Source of the DNA: Thalassoglobus neptunius
Lineage (GTDB): Bacteria > Planctomycetota > Planctomycetia > Planctomycetales > Planctomycetaceae
Assembly (NCBI RefSeq): GCF_007859735.1
Contig: NZ_SIHI01000005.1
Location: 47,911-111,910, forward strand
Reading direction: 5' to 3'
Length of the DNA stretch: 64,000 nucleotides
The notes under the pieces were generated by a model. It did not search any database. It was not told where the DNA came from and worked only from the letters and a program-made list of their open reading frames with translations. This document shows positions 19,420-27,143 of this stretch, one piece after another. Each line of letters starts with the position of its first letter. The first letter of the stretch is position 1. The translations under genes and the position numbers were made by a program.

Positions 19420-19450
19420 GAACGCAACAACCGTCCGGGCGGTTGCGTCT
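19420..19450 (-). terminator. Possible terminator after the DUF6580 gene
   Basis: On the minus strand a stem GACGCAACCG and CGGTTGTTGCGTTC around the loop CCCGGA is followed by TTTTCC. Position and strand fit partial termination between the DUF6580 and btuF-like genes. The stem has a small bulge and the T-run is short, so it may reduce rather than stop transcription. Confidence 0.4.
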
Positions 19451-19477
19451 TCTCCTGTTGAATGAGACTCCGAAGAC

Positions 19478-20155
19478 TTAAGCGCTTTGCGCTGGGGTCA
19501 GCGTGGCTGTTGAACGTGTCGCTGGTGCTGTCAGAGATACGCACATTGGGCTGAACAGAACGGCACTGAACAATCCTGTGGCGATCAGTGAGTTTCTGAG
19601 CGTTGGAAGCGCGGCGATGTAGCACGCGAGGAGCCCTTGAGCATCCTGCGGATAAGTCGTTGATCCGAGCCACACGGCGAAGTTAGTAATCAGGTAGAAC
19701 GAAAGACAGCTTGCAACTCCGGCGAATGCGATGTTTTGGACCCGCCGTCGGTTTCGAAGCAGAAACCCGATGGCAGCGCAGAGAGCGAGTGCTCCATACA
19801 CGACAAACTGATCGACACCGTAGAACGCCCAGTCGGCTTTTCCGGTCACTGCCCAGATTCCCAGGTCAGCGATTAGCATCAACCCCAAGGGGATCAACAC
19901 AGCTGAGATTCGAGATTGATAGAAGGCTCCGCCGAACAGGCAGACGGCAAACATCGGCGTGAAGTTCCACGGGTAGATCGCGAAGTTTTTCTCGACGTCC
20001 ATTCCATACTGAAATAGAACGTACGGAAGCAACTTCACGAGAACAGTGTAAACGAGGATGAATGCCACCCACTTCCAGTGGAGAATGTTCTTTGGTGGCT
20101 GACTGCTCGGTGACTGTTGTGAAGAGTCGGTGTGTGTTGAAGTTGGATTGTTCAT
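19478..20155 (-). CDS. DUF6580 family putative transport protein
   Basis: A 225-residue membrane protein with about five or six hydrophobic helices after a Ser/Pro/Gln-rich N-terminus (residues 1-25). The segments YPWNFTPMFAVCLFGGAFY and GVDQFVVYGALALCAAIGFLL fit the DUF6580 family of putative transporters, which resemble small substrate-binding membrane subunits of ECF importers. The start overlaps the stop of the DUF71 gene by 4 bases, so the two are translated together. Its place in a riboswitch-headed corrinoid cluster, beside a BtuF-like protein, suggests it helps carry corrinoids across the inner membrane. That role is inference; no energising ATPase pair is present in the window. Confidence 0.8.
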   Translation of the reverse strand: MNNPTSTHTDSSQQSPSSQPPKNILHWKWVAFILVYTVLVKLLPYVLFQYGMDVEKNFAIYPWNFTPMFAVCLFGGAFYQSRISAVLIPLGLMLIADLGIWAVTGKADWAFYGVDQFVVYGALALCAAIGFLLRNRRRVQNIAFAGVASCLSFYLITNFAVWLGSTTYPQDAQGLLACYIAALPTLRNSLIATGLFSAVLFSPMCVSLTAPATRSTATLTPAQSA

Positions 20156-20853
20156 ATGGTTGAAGCTCCTGCTGTCGCTGATTGATGGTGAGACAACGTT
20201 ATCTCTCGAAAAACAAACTGTCTATCGTAATGGAGTTTGCCAAACTCGATGGGAAGGGATGCGTCCATTTGCGGAGCATCCACGAGAAGTGTGTGAAATT
20301 CCCCGTTTTCACCGCATGGATCGATGGAATCGGGTAAGTCGTTGAGGAAGCTGATGTCGAACTGACGTCCGCAGAACTCTTCCGGCAGACGCTTTGTGTC
20401 GACGCAGCATGTCACTGCGCGAAATCCTCTCTCGACGAATTCGTGGGCGAGTTCCGTAGTGTCTCTTTTCCAGACGGGATAGATGGCTGACATCCCGGCT
20501 TGTTCGACGAGTCGGTCTCGATAGTCACGAACTTCTTGGAGAAAAAGGTCTCCGAAGGCAACGACGGAAACGTCTTTCTCACGCCATTGCGAGAGTGCCG
20601 TTTGCATGGCTGCTTCGTAGCGAGCGTTGTCGCATTGCGGATCGATCCAGACTTCGTCCAGCGGTAACCGCAGCTTTCGGGCCTGCTCTTGAATCAGTTC
20701 CCGTTGAACTCCGTGCATCGACACCCGGTCAACGTCGCGCGTGAACGTCGTGAGCAGAGAAACCACTTCGTAGTCGCTTCGCTGTTGGAGCGCATCCAAG
20801 GCGAGGGCACAATCCTTTCCTCCGCTCCAGGAGAGGATGCAAGGTCGACTCAT
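20152..20853 (-). CDS. DUF71/COG2102 ATP-pyrophosphatase, B12-salvage type
   Basis: A 233-residue PP-loop ATP-pyrophosphatase related to diphthine-ammonia ligase. The PP-loop SWSGGKDCALA is at residues 8-18. The family-typical segments SMHGVQ near 45, FGDLFLQEVRDYR near 100 and GENGEFHTLL near 180 are all present. Bacteria have no diphthamide, so the eukaryotic and archaeal role cannot apply. Comparative genomics of DUF71 has proposed a bacterial subgroup for B12 salvage, adjacent to B12 transport genes. This copy overlaps the lipoprotein gene upstream and the DUF6580 gene downstream by 4 bases each and lies below a cobalamin riboswitch, which fits that subgroup well. The reaction is unproven; activation of a carboxylate or amide on an incoming corrinoid is a plausible guess. 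Confidence 0.85.
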   Translation of the reverse strand: MSRPCILSWSGGKDCALALDALQQRSDYEVVSLLTTFTRDVDRVSMHGVQRELIQEQARKLRLPLDEVWIDPQCDNARYEAAMQTALSQWREKDVSVVAFGDLFLQEVRDYRDRLVEQAGMSAIYPVWKRDTTELAHEFVERGFRAVTCCVDTKRLPEEFCGRQFDISFLNDLPDSIDPCGENGEFHTLLVDAPQMDASLPIEFGKLHYDRQFVFREITLSHHQSATAGASTI

Positions 20854-21239
20854 TCCTTCTCCTCCTGCTCAGGAGTGCCTGCAGTGTTTTCGTCAAGAAA
20901 GGGAATGCTTTGCTCCGGGAGAGGACCTTCAAAGCTGAGGGGAGTTCCGTGTTTGCGACACTCTCCCACTCCCGGTGTTCGATGAATTTGCTCGAGTGGA
21001 GGAGCAGGATACCACCGATCGCATTCGGGGCAGTACATCGCCAGCTGAAGGTTTGATCCCGGGTTTTGTGGGTTCTCAGAGGGAAGGTTGATCGAAGCCG
21101 GAATGGTGAACGCCGACCGCGATTTCAGATCGAATGCGACCTGAACCTGAGGCTTGGAGACACTGGCCACGTCCGAAGAACCGCAGCCCGCAACAAGAAT
21201 TATACAAACGCAAATGAGTTGATTGATGGACATCGTCAA
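20850..21239 (-). CDS. Small lipoprotein with a CxxC...CxxH zinc-ribbon-like segment
   Basis: I do not recognise a family. The 129-residue product starts with a lipoprotein signal peptide whose lipobox is LVAGC, with Cys19 as the acylated residue. A soluble part of about 110 residues follows. Its second half contains YCPECDRWYP and, after 18 residues, ECRKHG, giving a possible CxxC...CxxH metal site. The tail is acidic (GTPEQEEKE). The stop overlaps the DUF71 start by 4 bases, so it is co-translated with a predicted B12-salvage enzyme. A role in handing corrinoid from the cell surface to the inner membrane is inference from position only. Confidence 0.75.
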   Translation of the reverse strand: MTMSINQLICVCIILVAGCGSSDVASVSKPQVQVAFDLKSRSAFTIPASINLPSENPQNPGSNLQLAMYCPECDRWYPAPPLEQIHRTPGVGECRKHGTPLSFEGPLPEQSIPFLDENTAGTPEQEEKE

Positions 21240-21487
21240 GAATCCCGGCAGTTACCGTTGAATGGAACGAAAGTGGATCTGTGATGTGCACAAATTCGAA
21301 CACTCTGCAGAAGTTGGCGGAGTTGCTTGCTCATGAAAAATCAGTGCAAACCTCTACAAGAGTGATTCAAAAGAGGTCCGGAAACTTGTGAGTTGAGCGG
21401 CTTTTGCGAGCACGTGTTCAGCCTCAGTCGGTTTCAGGATGTGCTTCAGATACATCACCGTGACCGGATTACACCGGCGGAACGGAA

Positions 21488-22423
21488 CTACTTGCGGTCA
21501 TAAAACTTGTCGGGATTGTCCGGGTCACCGTCCGTCACATGTCCAAGTCGTTTCTCCTCCATTAGATCCGCTTGTTCCTGCAAGACGAAATTCGGTCCCG
21601 GAACTTGAATGGAGAAGTTACGACCGAATGTTTCGACGTGCCCATCGAGGAAGGCAACGTTTGCGGAATCGGAATGGCGGAAGTGAGTATTGGGGAAATT
21701 GCGGCTCGGAGCGTCCAGAATCCAGTTTTCTTCAAAGCTGAATTGTGGCGGAGAGAAGGAGGTCATTTTCACTTGAGCGCTGTCCGCAAACGCGATCGTT
21801 TGACTCATTGACACAACATCTCGAAATCTCCGAGTCGCTGGCTGCCGACTTGGTTGAGCTGCATAAGTGGGAGGGTCCCAACTGATCCCGGAAGAGCGAG
21901 ACAACTCGTAACCGTTAAAGGCGAATCCCGAAGCTGGCCGACCAAATCGAACTGTGTCCATTTGAGGCGGTCCAAAATTGGGGCACTGAAACGATGAGTA
22001 GCTCGTTTCCATATAGGAAGCGAGTGGGCCTTTAGTGTAATCGAGCTGTTTGGCGACGTCGGTTTCGTCATAGTCAACGACGCCGAACCAGAACTGAGCA
22101 GTCCCCTGCCCGCCGGAGAAGTTCGTGAGGTAGTTCAATCGCTCGGTGTCTTCGATGACGTAGGGCATCATCATCTCGTAGTGCACATCCGCGTAATTAT
22201 GGAGTGCAAGAACGATTTGCTTCAGCCGGTTGCGGCACTGAGTTCTGCGAGCTGCTTCGCGAGCCTGTTGAACAGCTGGGAGAAGGAGAGCGATGAGAAT
22301 GGCGATGATCGCGATAACGACCAACAGTTCGATGAGTGTAAATCCACGCTGTGTCGCCACTTTATGGGCGTAAGATGAGCGCGGAAGACCTCGCCGCAGG
22401 CGAGGCACAAGATGAGTCCACAT
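21488..22423 (-). CDS. DUF1559 pseudopilin-like protein under a cobalamin riboswitch
   Basis: A 311-residue DUF1559 (Pfam SBP_bac_10) protein, a family greatly expanded in Planctomycetes. It has a type IV prepilin-like N-terminus: [20 protein letters not shown], with processing expected after Gly27 and Glu at +5. A helix [14 protein letters not shown] follows, and the C-terminal H-X9-DG signature appears as [16 protein letters not shown]. The rest (residues 60-280) forms a soluble domain. The ATG follows CGGAGAATTGTC. A cobalamin riboswitch lies 250 bases upstream on the same strand, so expression should fall when B12 is plentiful. Most DUF1559 genes have no known trigger, so this regulation is a strong hint that this one handles corrinoids. 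Confidence 0.9.
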   Translation of the reverse strand: MWTHLVPRLRRGLPRSSYAHKVATQRGFTLIELLVVIAIIAILIALLLPAVQQAREAARRTQCRNRLKQIVLALHNYADVHYEMMMPYVIEDTERLNYLTNFSGGQGTAQFWFGVVDYDETDVAKQLDYTKGPLASYMETSYSSFQCPNFGPPQMDTVRFGRPASGFAFNGYELSRSSGISWDPPTYAAQPSRQPATRRFRDVVSMSQTIAFADSAQVKMTSFSPPQFSFEENWILDAPSRNFPNTHFRHSDSANVAFLDGHVETFGRNFSIQVPGPNFVLQEQADLMEEKRLGHVTDGDPDNPDKFYDRK

Positions 22424-22672
22424 GACAATTCTCCGTTGTCAATCGATTGTGTTCCGACGAACCAGGATCCAAACAGTTCGTCAGTACGTTAAGTTCTTCT
22501 TGTCATGCGACCCGTTCGAGGAACCCAGTCTGTGATCGCCCTTTAATTCGTATCGCCTGTTTTCAGTATGGAACGGAGTGACCGTTCGCGAGTGCTTCAG
22601 CTACTCAGGGAATACGGACGAAATCAGAAAGGATCGAGAACACGACTCAAGCAGAACTTAACTGTTTTCAGC
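22424..22672 (-). promoter_or_regulatory. Leader between the riboswitch and the DUF1559 gene
   Basis: This 249-base leader holds no convincing gene. Two small hairpins can be drawn on the minus strand. GAACGG/CCGTTC has a 5-base loop. GACAA/TTGTC has the ribosome-binding site CGGAGA in its loop, ending just before the ATG. The latter could be the regulatory switch if it pairs alternatively with the riboswitch, but I could not draw that pairing. Confidence 0.4.
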
Positions 22673-22870
22673 GACATCCAGGCAGGTCTTCTGACTTCCG
22701 GATCAACCGACTCACCGCACCTTCCCGCAATCTTCAGCAGGTTCATTAACTGCTGGCTGATTGCAGTGGTCTAAACGGCTTTTGTCCCCGGTTACAGCGG
22801 CGGGACCGCGACGGATTTGCACCGTCTTCCCTATTCTCTCGCTCACAACACGCAAGCAAGCACCTGTGTC
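22673..22870 (-). promoter_or_regulatory. Cobalamin riboswitch
   Basis: Read on the minus strand, the conserved elements of the B12 riboswitch occur in order: ACAGGTGC, then AGGGAAGACGGTGCAAATCC, GTCCCGCCGCTGTAACC, and near the 3' end AAGTCAGAAGACCTGCC. The ends pair as GACA (22867-22870) with TGTC (22673-22676) to close the domain. The B12-box and the core are nearly at consensus. It opens the leader of the DUF1559-lipoprotein-DUF71-DUF6580 gene series. I could not identify the expression platform with certainty. Confidence 0.93.
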
Positions 22871-23076
22871 GAAGCTGGATCATACATCGCGGACTAGCGT
22901 TGTCAAATCACGTTTTTCGGGTGCCGAATCACTTTCGACATCAAATCTGAGGCAGCTGTTGCGTTGAAGTTGAAGGTCGTCGCAAAGGATTTTCAGTCGG
23001 ATGCTACTGTCGAAAGAGGTGTCTCACTACAATCGCAACAACTTCTCTTGATGGGTTCTTCTGAGGAAACGTTCGA

Positions 23077-24579
23077 ATGTCGATTGCGAAACTTCCGCTG
23101 CGATTGCGAGATATTTGTCTCTTCACTTTGACGATGGTTTTACTTTCGGCGAACGGCTTTTGTGCGGACCGTCCGAATGTGTTGTTCATCATCTCCGATG
23201 ACCTCAACAACTCGCTGGGGTGCTACGGGCACGACTTCGTGAAGTCCCCCAACATCGATCGCCTTGTTGAAGAGGGAATCACATTCGAGAAAGCCTATTG
23301 CCAGTACCCGTTGTGTGGGCCGAGTCGCAATTCAATGTTGTGCGGGCTTTATCCCAATAGTACCGGGATTCTGGTCAACAGCCAGATTTTTCGACAGACG
23401 ATTCCCAAGCATCGGAGTCTGTCTCACTCGTTTCGTATGGCTGGCTATTTCGCTGCCAGAATTGGAAAACTCTATCACTACAACGTTCCGAAATCTGTCG
23501 GGACCAATGGCCATGACGATCCCGGTTCATGGGAGTTGGAACTGAATCCGGCGGGATGCGACCGGCTTCTTGAAGAGCCGGATATCTTTTCGCTAAAGCC
23601 AAACAGTTTCGGCGGAACGTTGAGTTGGTATGCCTCGCCTCGGGAAGACAAATTGCATACCGACGGAATGCTCGCCAGTGATGCGGAGTGGGTCTTGGAG
23701 CGATGTGCACGTGACGGCGAACGGCCTTTCTTTCTCGCTGTCGGATTCTATCGACCGCACACTCCTTACGTTGCGCCTGCTCCCTACTTCGACCACTATC
23801 CCGTCGACGAAATGCCACTTGTTGCGGGAGTTGAAGAAGACGTCAAAGACCTTCCGGAAGATGCACTCGGGTCACACAAGAAAGAGCACGATTTGCTCAA
23901 CGATTCACTTCGTCAACAAGCCAAACAAGCCTACTTCGCGAGTGTCGAGTTCATGGATGCTCAAGTGGGGCGGATTCTCAATAAGCTGGAAGAACTCGGA
24001 CTCGCGGAGAACACGATTGTTGTCTTCACCAGTGATCACGGATATCACCTCGGCGAGCATGGCTTGTGGCAGAAGATGAGCCTCTTCGAAGAGAGTTCAC
24101 GCGTGCCTCTCATTCTTCGCGTTCCCGAGATGAACACGAGTGGCAGCATCGCCAAAACTCCGGTTGGTCTCATCGATCTCTATCCGACGCTTTGTGAGCT
24201 TTGTGATGTCGAGGCTCCTGCAAATCTTCAGGGGCAAAGCCTCGTGAGCATTTTGAAAGATCCGTCAGAAGCAGGCAGAGGCTGGGCGCTGACAGAAGTG
24301 ATGCGCGGAGGGAAACAGAATCGACGATACGGGTATTCTCTGCGAACGCCTCGTTGGAGATACACCGAATGGGATTCCGGAAAAGCGGGCCGGGAACTCT
24401 ACGATCACGACGCTGATCCGCTGGAGCAAACGAATCTCGCCGATCAGGAGGAGTATCAGGCACTCATCGCGAAATTGTCGTCACAGATCGAGGAAGCGGT
24501 TTCGGGAACATTTCCCGAGTCCGGAAAGATTCCATCCGTGTCGAATTCGGTCTGGGCACCGAATCTGACCGATCCGTGA
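23077..24579 (+). CDS. Sulfatase, iduronate-2-sulfatase-like
   Basis: An exported 500-residue sulfatase. A signal peptide (about residues 1-29, ending NGFCA) precedes PNVLFIISDDLNNSLGCYGHD. The active-site motif is CGPSRNSMLCG with Cys80 as the formylglycine precursor. KLYHY near 131, HTPYVAP near 230 and TSDHGYHLGEHGLW near 322 are typical of the iduronate-2-sulfatase/choline-sulfatase branch. A ribosome-binding site GAGGAAAC lies 7 bases before the ATG. It is divergent from the cobalamin-riboswitch operon. The likely role is desulfation of a sulfated polysaccharide in the periplasm; the substrate is not known. Confidence 0.92.
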   Translation: MSIAKLPLRLRDICLFTLTMVLLSANGFCADRPNVLFIISDDLNNSLGCYGHDFVKSPNIDRLVEEGITFEKAYCQYPLCGPSRNSMLCGLYPNSTGILVNSQIFRQTIPKHRSLSHSFRMAGYFAARIGKLYHYNVPKSVGTNGHDDPGSWELELNPAGCDRLLEEPDIFSLKPNSFGGTLSWYASPREDKLHTDGMLASDAEWVLERCARDGERPFFLAVGFYRPHTPYVAPAPYFDHYPVDEMPLVAGVEEDVKDLPEDALGSHKKEHDLLNDSLRQQAKQAYFASVEFMDAQVGRILNKLEELGLAENTIVVFTSDHGYHLGEHGLWQKMSLFEESSRVPLILRVPEMNTSGSIAKTPVGLIDLYPTLCELCDVEAPANLQGQSLVSILKDPSEAGRGWALTEVMRGGKQNRRYGYSLRTPRWRYTEWDSGKAGRELYDHDADPLEQTNLADQEEYQALIAKLSSQIEEAVSGTFPESGKIPSVSNSVWAPNLTDP

Positions 24580-24635
24580 TTCTTAAGACGGGATCTCGTG
24601 CAGAGGGAAAGATCCTGTGCCGTGACGGCCTCTCT

Positions 24636-25178
24636 TTATTCGTCCTCAGCTTCATTCATTGCAATCAGTCCAAGAGCGCCATAGACCTTTTGGTCGACCA
24701 TTGTGCGTGAGGTCTGTTTGCGTTGAAGCCAGCGCGCGATGCGCGTCATCGGGATGACATGAACCTTGATGTCTTCGGTTTCGTCTCCTCCCCCAGCCTC
24801 GACTTGAACGACGTCCCGAGTGAGATAAAAATCGACAACTTCGGACGTCATCCCGGCGGACGAGGGACTTCTCAACAGAAATTCGAACGTTTCTCCCTGA
24901 TATCCGGTTTCCTCCAAGAGTTCGCGGCGGGCTGCCTGTTCGAAGTGTTCCTGTTCTTGCCCCGGAATATCTCCTGCGAGTCCGGCGGGAAGGTCAACGA
25001 CTTTTTTCCGGACCGGGGGACGAAATTGTTCGGTCAGAACGAGACAATTGTCGGAAGTCACAGCGATGATGGCGACGACTCCACTGGCGTTGACGCGTTC
25101 GGCGAACTCCCATTTCCCTTGTTTCACCAGTTTGAGGTGTGTTCCGGCGAACAGTTCCTCTGTGCGTTGACGTGGCAT
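24636..25178 (-). CDS. NUDIX hydrolase, ADP-ribose pyrophosphatase-like
   Basis: A 180-residue cytoplasmic NUDIX enzyme. The nudix box is GDIPGQEQEHFEQAARRELLEETGY (segments AARRELLEETGY and the preceding Gly are seen), with the REUxEExGU core intact. The segment VVAIIAVTSDNCLVLTEQFRPPV upstream, in part VLTEQFRPPV, is characteristic of the ADP-ribose/NDP-sugar pyrophosphatase subgroup that feeds on ADP-ribose and related sugars. It is convergent with the sulfatase upstream and divergent from the thiamine gene. Housecleaning of ADP-ribose is the best guess. Confidence 0.88.
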   Translation of the reverse strand: MPRQRTEELFAGTHLKLVKQGKWEFAERVNASGVVAIIAVTSDNCLVLTEQFRPPVRKKVVDLPAGLAGDIPGQEQEHFEQAARRELLEETGYQGETFEFLLRSPSSAGMTSEVVDFYLTRDVVQVEAGGGDETEDIKVHVIPMTRIARWLQRKQTSRTMVDQKVYGALGLIAMNEAEDE

Positions 25179-25352
25179 CCGGGCAAGATCCTCTGATTGA
25201 ACATTCGGGAGCGATGAACTGCGTGGTCAGACCATTGCAGCAATTGGTTTTGGGATCGACAATAAAGGAAACTCTCACCCACCGCACTCGAGAACGAATT
25301 GTCCGGTTGCTTTACTCGCGTCCAGCGACATTCCTTTCAGAATGACAGCGTC

Positions 25353-26903
25353 ATGAACGAAATTCACGAATCCCCTTGGGCAGATCGTAATTTGACGACA
25401 GGAGTTGTTCGAATTCTCGAACGAGTCACTGAAGCCCGCTGCAAGGAGGTTTCATGTTCTCTCTTTCAGCTTTTGCTTCATGAACTTCTGGTTGAAGAAA
25501 ATCAGGCGAGCACTCTGATTTCTTTGTCGAAAGAGACTGTCGCTTCAATTCTCGACGACACCCCATGGCCGACGGAACAGGAATTTGCCACGGAGCGAGA
25601 ATGGCAAATGACGCTGCTTCGACATGCAGATCGAATTGCGATTGAACATTCGGAGGAAGGTGTCACTGGAACTGAGCACCTTCTGCTTGCCGCAATTCGC
25701 CTCAGCCCGGCGATCAACGAATTTCTTGTCCGTCAGGGAGTCGAGCCGGAGAGCCTCGTCGGCCAACTCGAAACCCCGGAAAACACATTAGAGATCGAAA
25801 TCAAAGAAGAATTTCAGATTCGGCCGGTTCAAATCGGATCTGTTGATGAAGCCACGCTTTACCGTGTACTGGATGCATCCTCAAATCGCTGTCGAGAAGG
25901 GATTCGAGTCGTCGAAGATTACGTTCGATTCGCTCTCAATGATCGACTTCTCTCCAAGTCATTGAAGAGTTTGCGACACGATCTGACGACGGTGCTGTCG
26001 TATCTTGGACAGTCTCAGTGGGTGAGTTGTCGTGACACAATCCACGATGTCGGCACACAGGAGACACTCGGTTCGGAAACGCGTCGGGAAACGTCACTCG
26101 ACGTGCTTCGCGCCAACCTGAAGAGGACCGAAGAGTCGCTTCGGACGATTGAAGAGTTCTCCAAACAACTCAACCCCGACTGGAGCCAGCAACTCGAGCA
26201 GATCCGATATCGGTTTTATACGATTGAGAAAGCTGTCGAAACCTCTGTTCACAGCCGAACCCGATTGGCAGACGCCCGGTTATATTTACTCGTCACCTCC
26301 GACAATTGTCGGTACGGGCTCGAGCAGACTGTCCGAAACACCATCACTGCCGGTGTTGATATTGTTCAGCTCCGCGAGAAGTCGTGGCCGGATCGAAAGT
26401 TGATCGATCTCGCAACTCAGGTGAGAAGCTGGACGGCCGAACACAATACTTTGTTTATTGTCAATGATCGTCCGGACATCGCCGTCGCCGTCGGAGCGGA
26501 TGGTGTGCATCTTGGTCAGGATGACATGAGCGTGGCGGCCGCGCGGCAGGTTGTTGGAAGTCGAATGTTGATTGGTGTTTCGACTCACAGCCTCGATCAG
26601 GCTCGAACTGCAATTTTTGACGGAGCCGACTATCTCGGAGTGGGGCCGACTTTCTCTTCGCAAACAAAGGAATTCACGGATTTTCCCGGACTCGATTTCG
26701 TATCCGCGATGGCGAGAGAGACCTCAATTCCATGGTTCGCAATTGGCGGAATCAGCGAAGACCGGCTTTCGCTCGTGCTTCAGGAAGGTGCCAGTCGAGT
26801 CGCTGTCAGCAACGTGATTTGCAGTGCTCCCCATCCCAGGGGAGTCGCCAGAAAATTTGCCGCCGAGCTCGCGTCCAAATCGTCCATCTCGTCAGAAATG
26901 TGA
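25353..26903 (+). CDS. thiE: Clp_N-like, ThiD2 and ThiE fusion: thiamine phosphate synthase
   Basis: A three-part protein of 516 residues. Residues about 1-140 look like a Clp N-terminal repeat domain (GVTGTEHLLLAAIRLSP and VRQGVEPESLVGQL). Residues about 165-300 match the ThiD2 type of HMP-phosphate kinase (VLDASSNRCREGIRVVEDY, SLRHDL, ANLKRTEESLRTIEE). Residues about 305-510 are thiamine phosphate synthase, which couples HMP-PP to thiazole phosphate: VQLREKSW, IVNDRPDIA, ADGVHLGQDD, YLGVGPTFSS and AIGGI are all present. ThiD2-ThiE fusions are known; the Clp_N-like addition is unusual for thiamine synthesis. The ATG at 25353 is preferred over 25299. No TPP riboswitch was seen upstream. Confidence 0.9.
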   Translation: MNEIHESPWADRNLTTGVVRILERVTEARCKEVSCSLFQLLLHELLVEENQASTLISLSKETVASILDDTPWPTEQEFATEREWQMTLLRHADRIAIEHSEEGVTGTEHLLLAAIRLSPAINEFLVRQGVEPESLVGQLETPENTLEIEIKEEFQIRPVQIGSVDEATLYRVLDASSNRCREGIRVVEDYVRFALNDRLLSKSLKSLRHDLTTVLSYLGQSQWVSCRDTIHDVGTQETLGSETRRETSLDVLRANLKRTEESLRTIEEFSKQLNPDWSQQLEQIRYRFYTIEKAVETSVHSRTRLADARLYLLVTSDNCRYGLEQTVRNTITAGVDIVQLREKSWPDRKLIDLATQVRSWTAEHNTLFIVNDRPDIAVAVGADGVHLGQDDMSVAAARQVVGSRMLIGVSTHSLDQARTAIFDGADYLGVGPTFSSQTKEFTDFPGLDFVSAMARETSIPWFAIGGISEDRLSLVLQEGASRVAVSNVICSAPHPRGVARKFAAELASKSSISSEM

Positions 26904-27143
26904 TCTGTGCCACAGACTCTCAGTCGAAATATGGCGATACTTGAATACGTGGAGATGTTCGGGGCACAGTTCCCGGGAATCGAGAGTTTCGACGTCAAGT
27001 TCCCGGTGCAACCAATCTCAAGAGACATCTCGCTTCACTCGAGTTGATCGGGTAAAATCGTCCGCTGTTGTTGAGATATCGAGAACCTGAAAATGACAGG
27101 TTCCGAAGTTTCTAAGAGTCGATCAGAGATCGAGGATACATTG

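Noticed and set aside
24580..25352. TPP riboswitch upstream of the thiE fusion
   Set aside because: I looked for the CTGAGA and related core elements and found none in the 174 bases before the gene.
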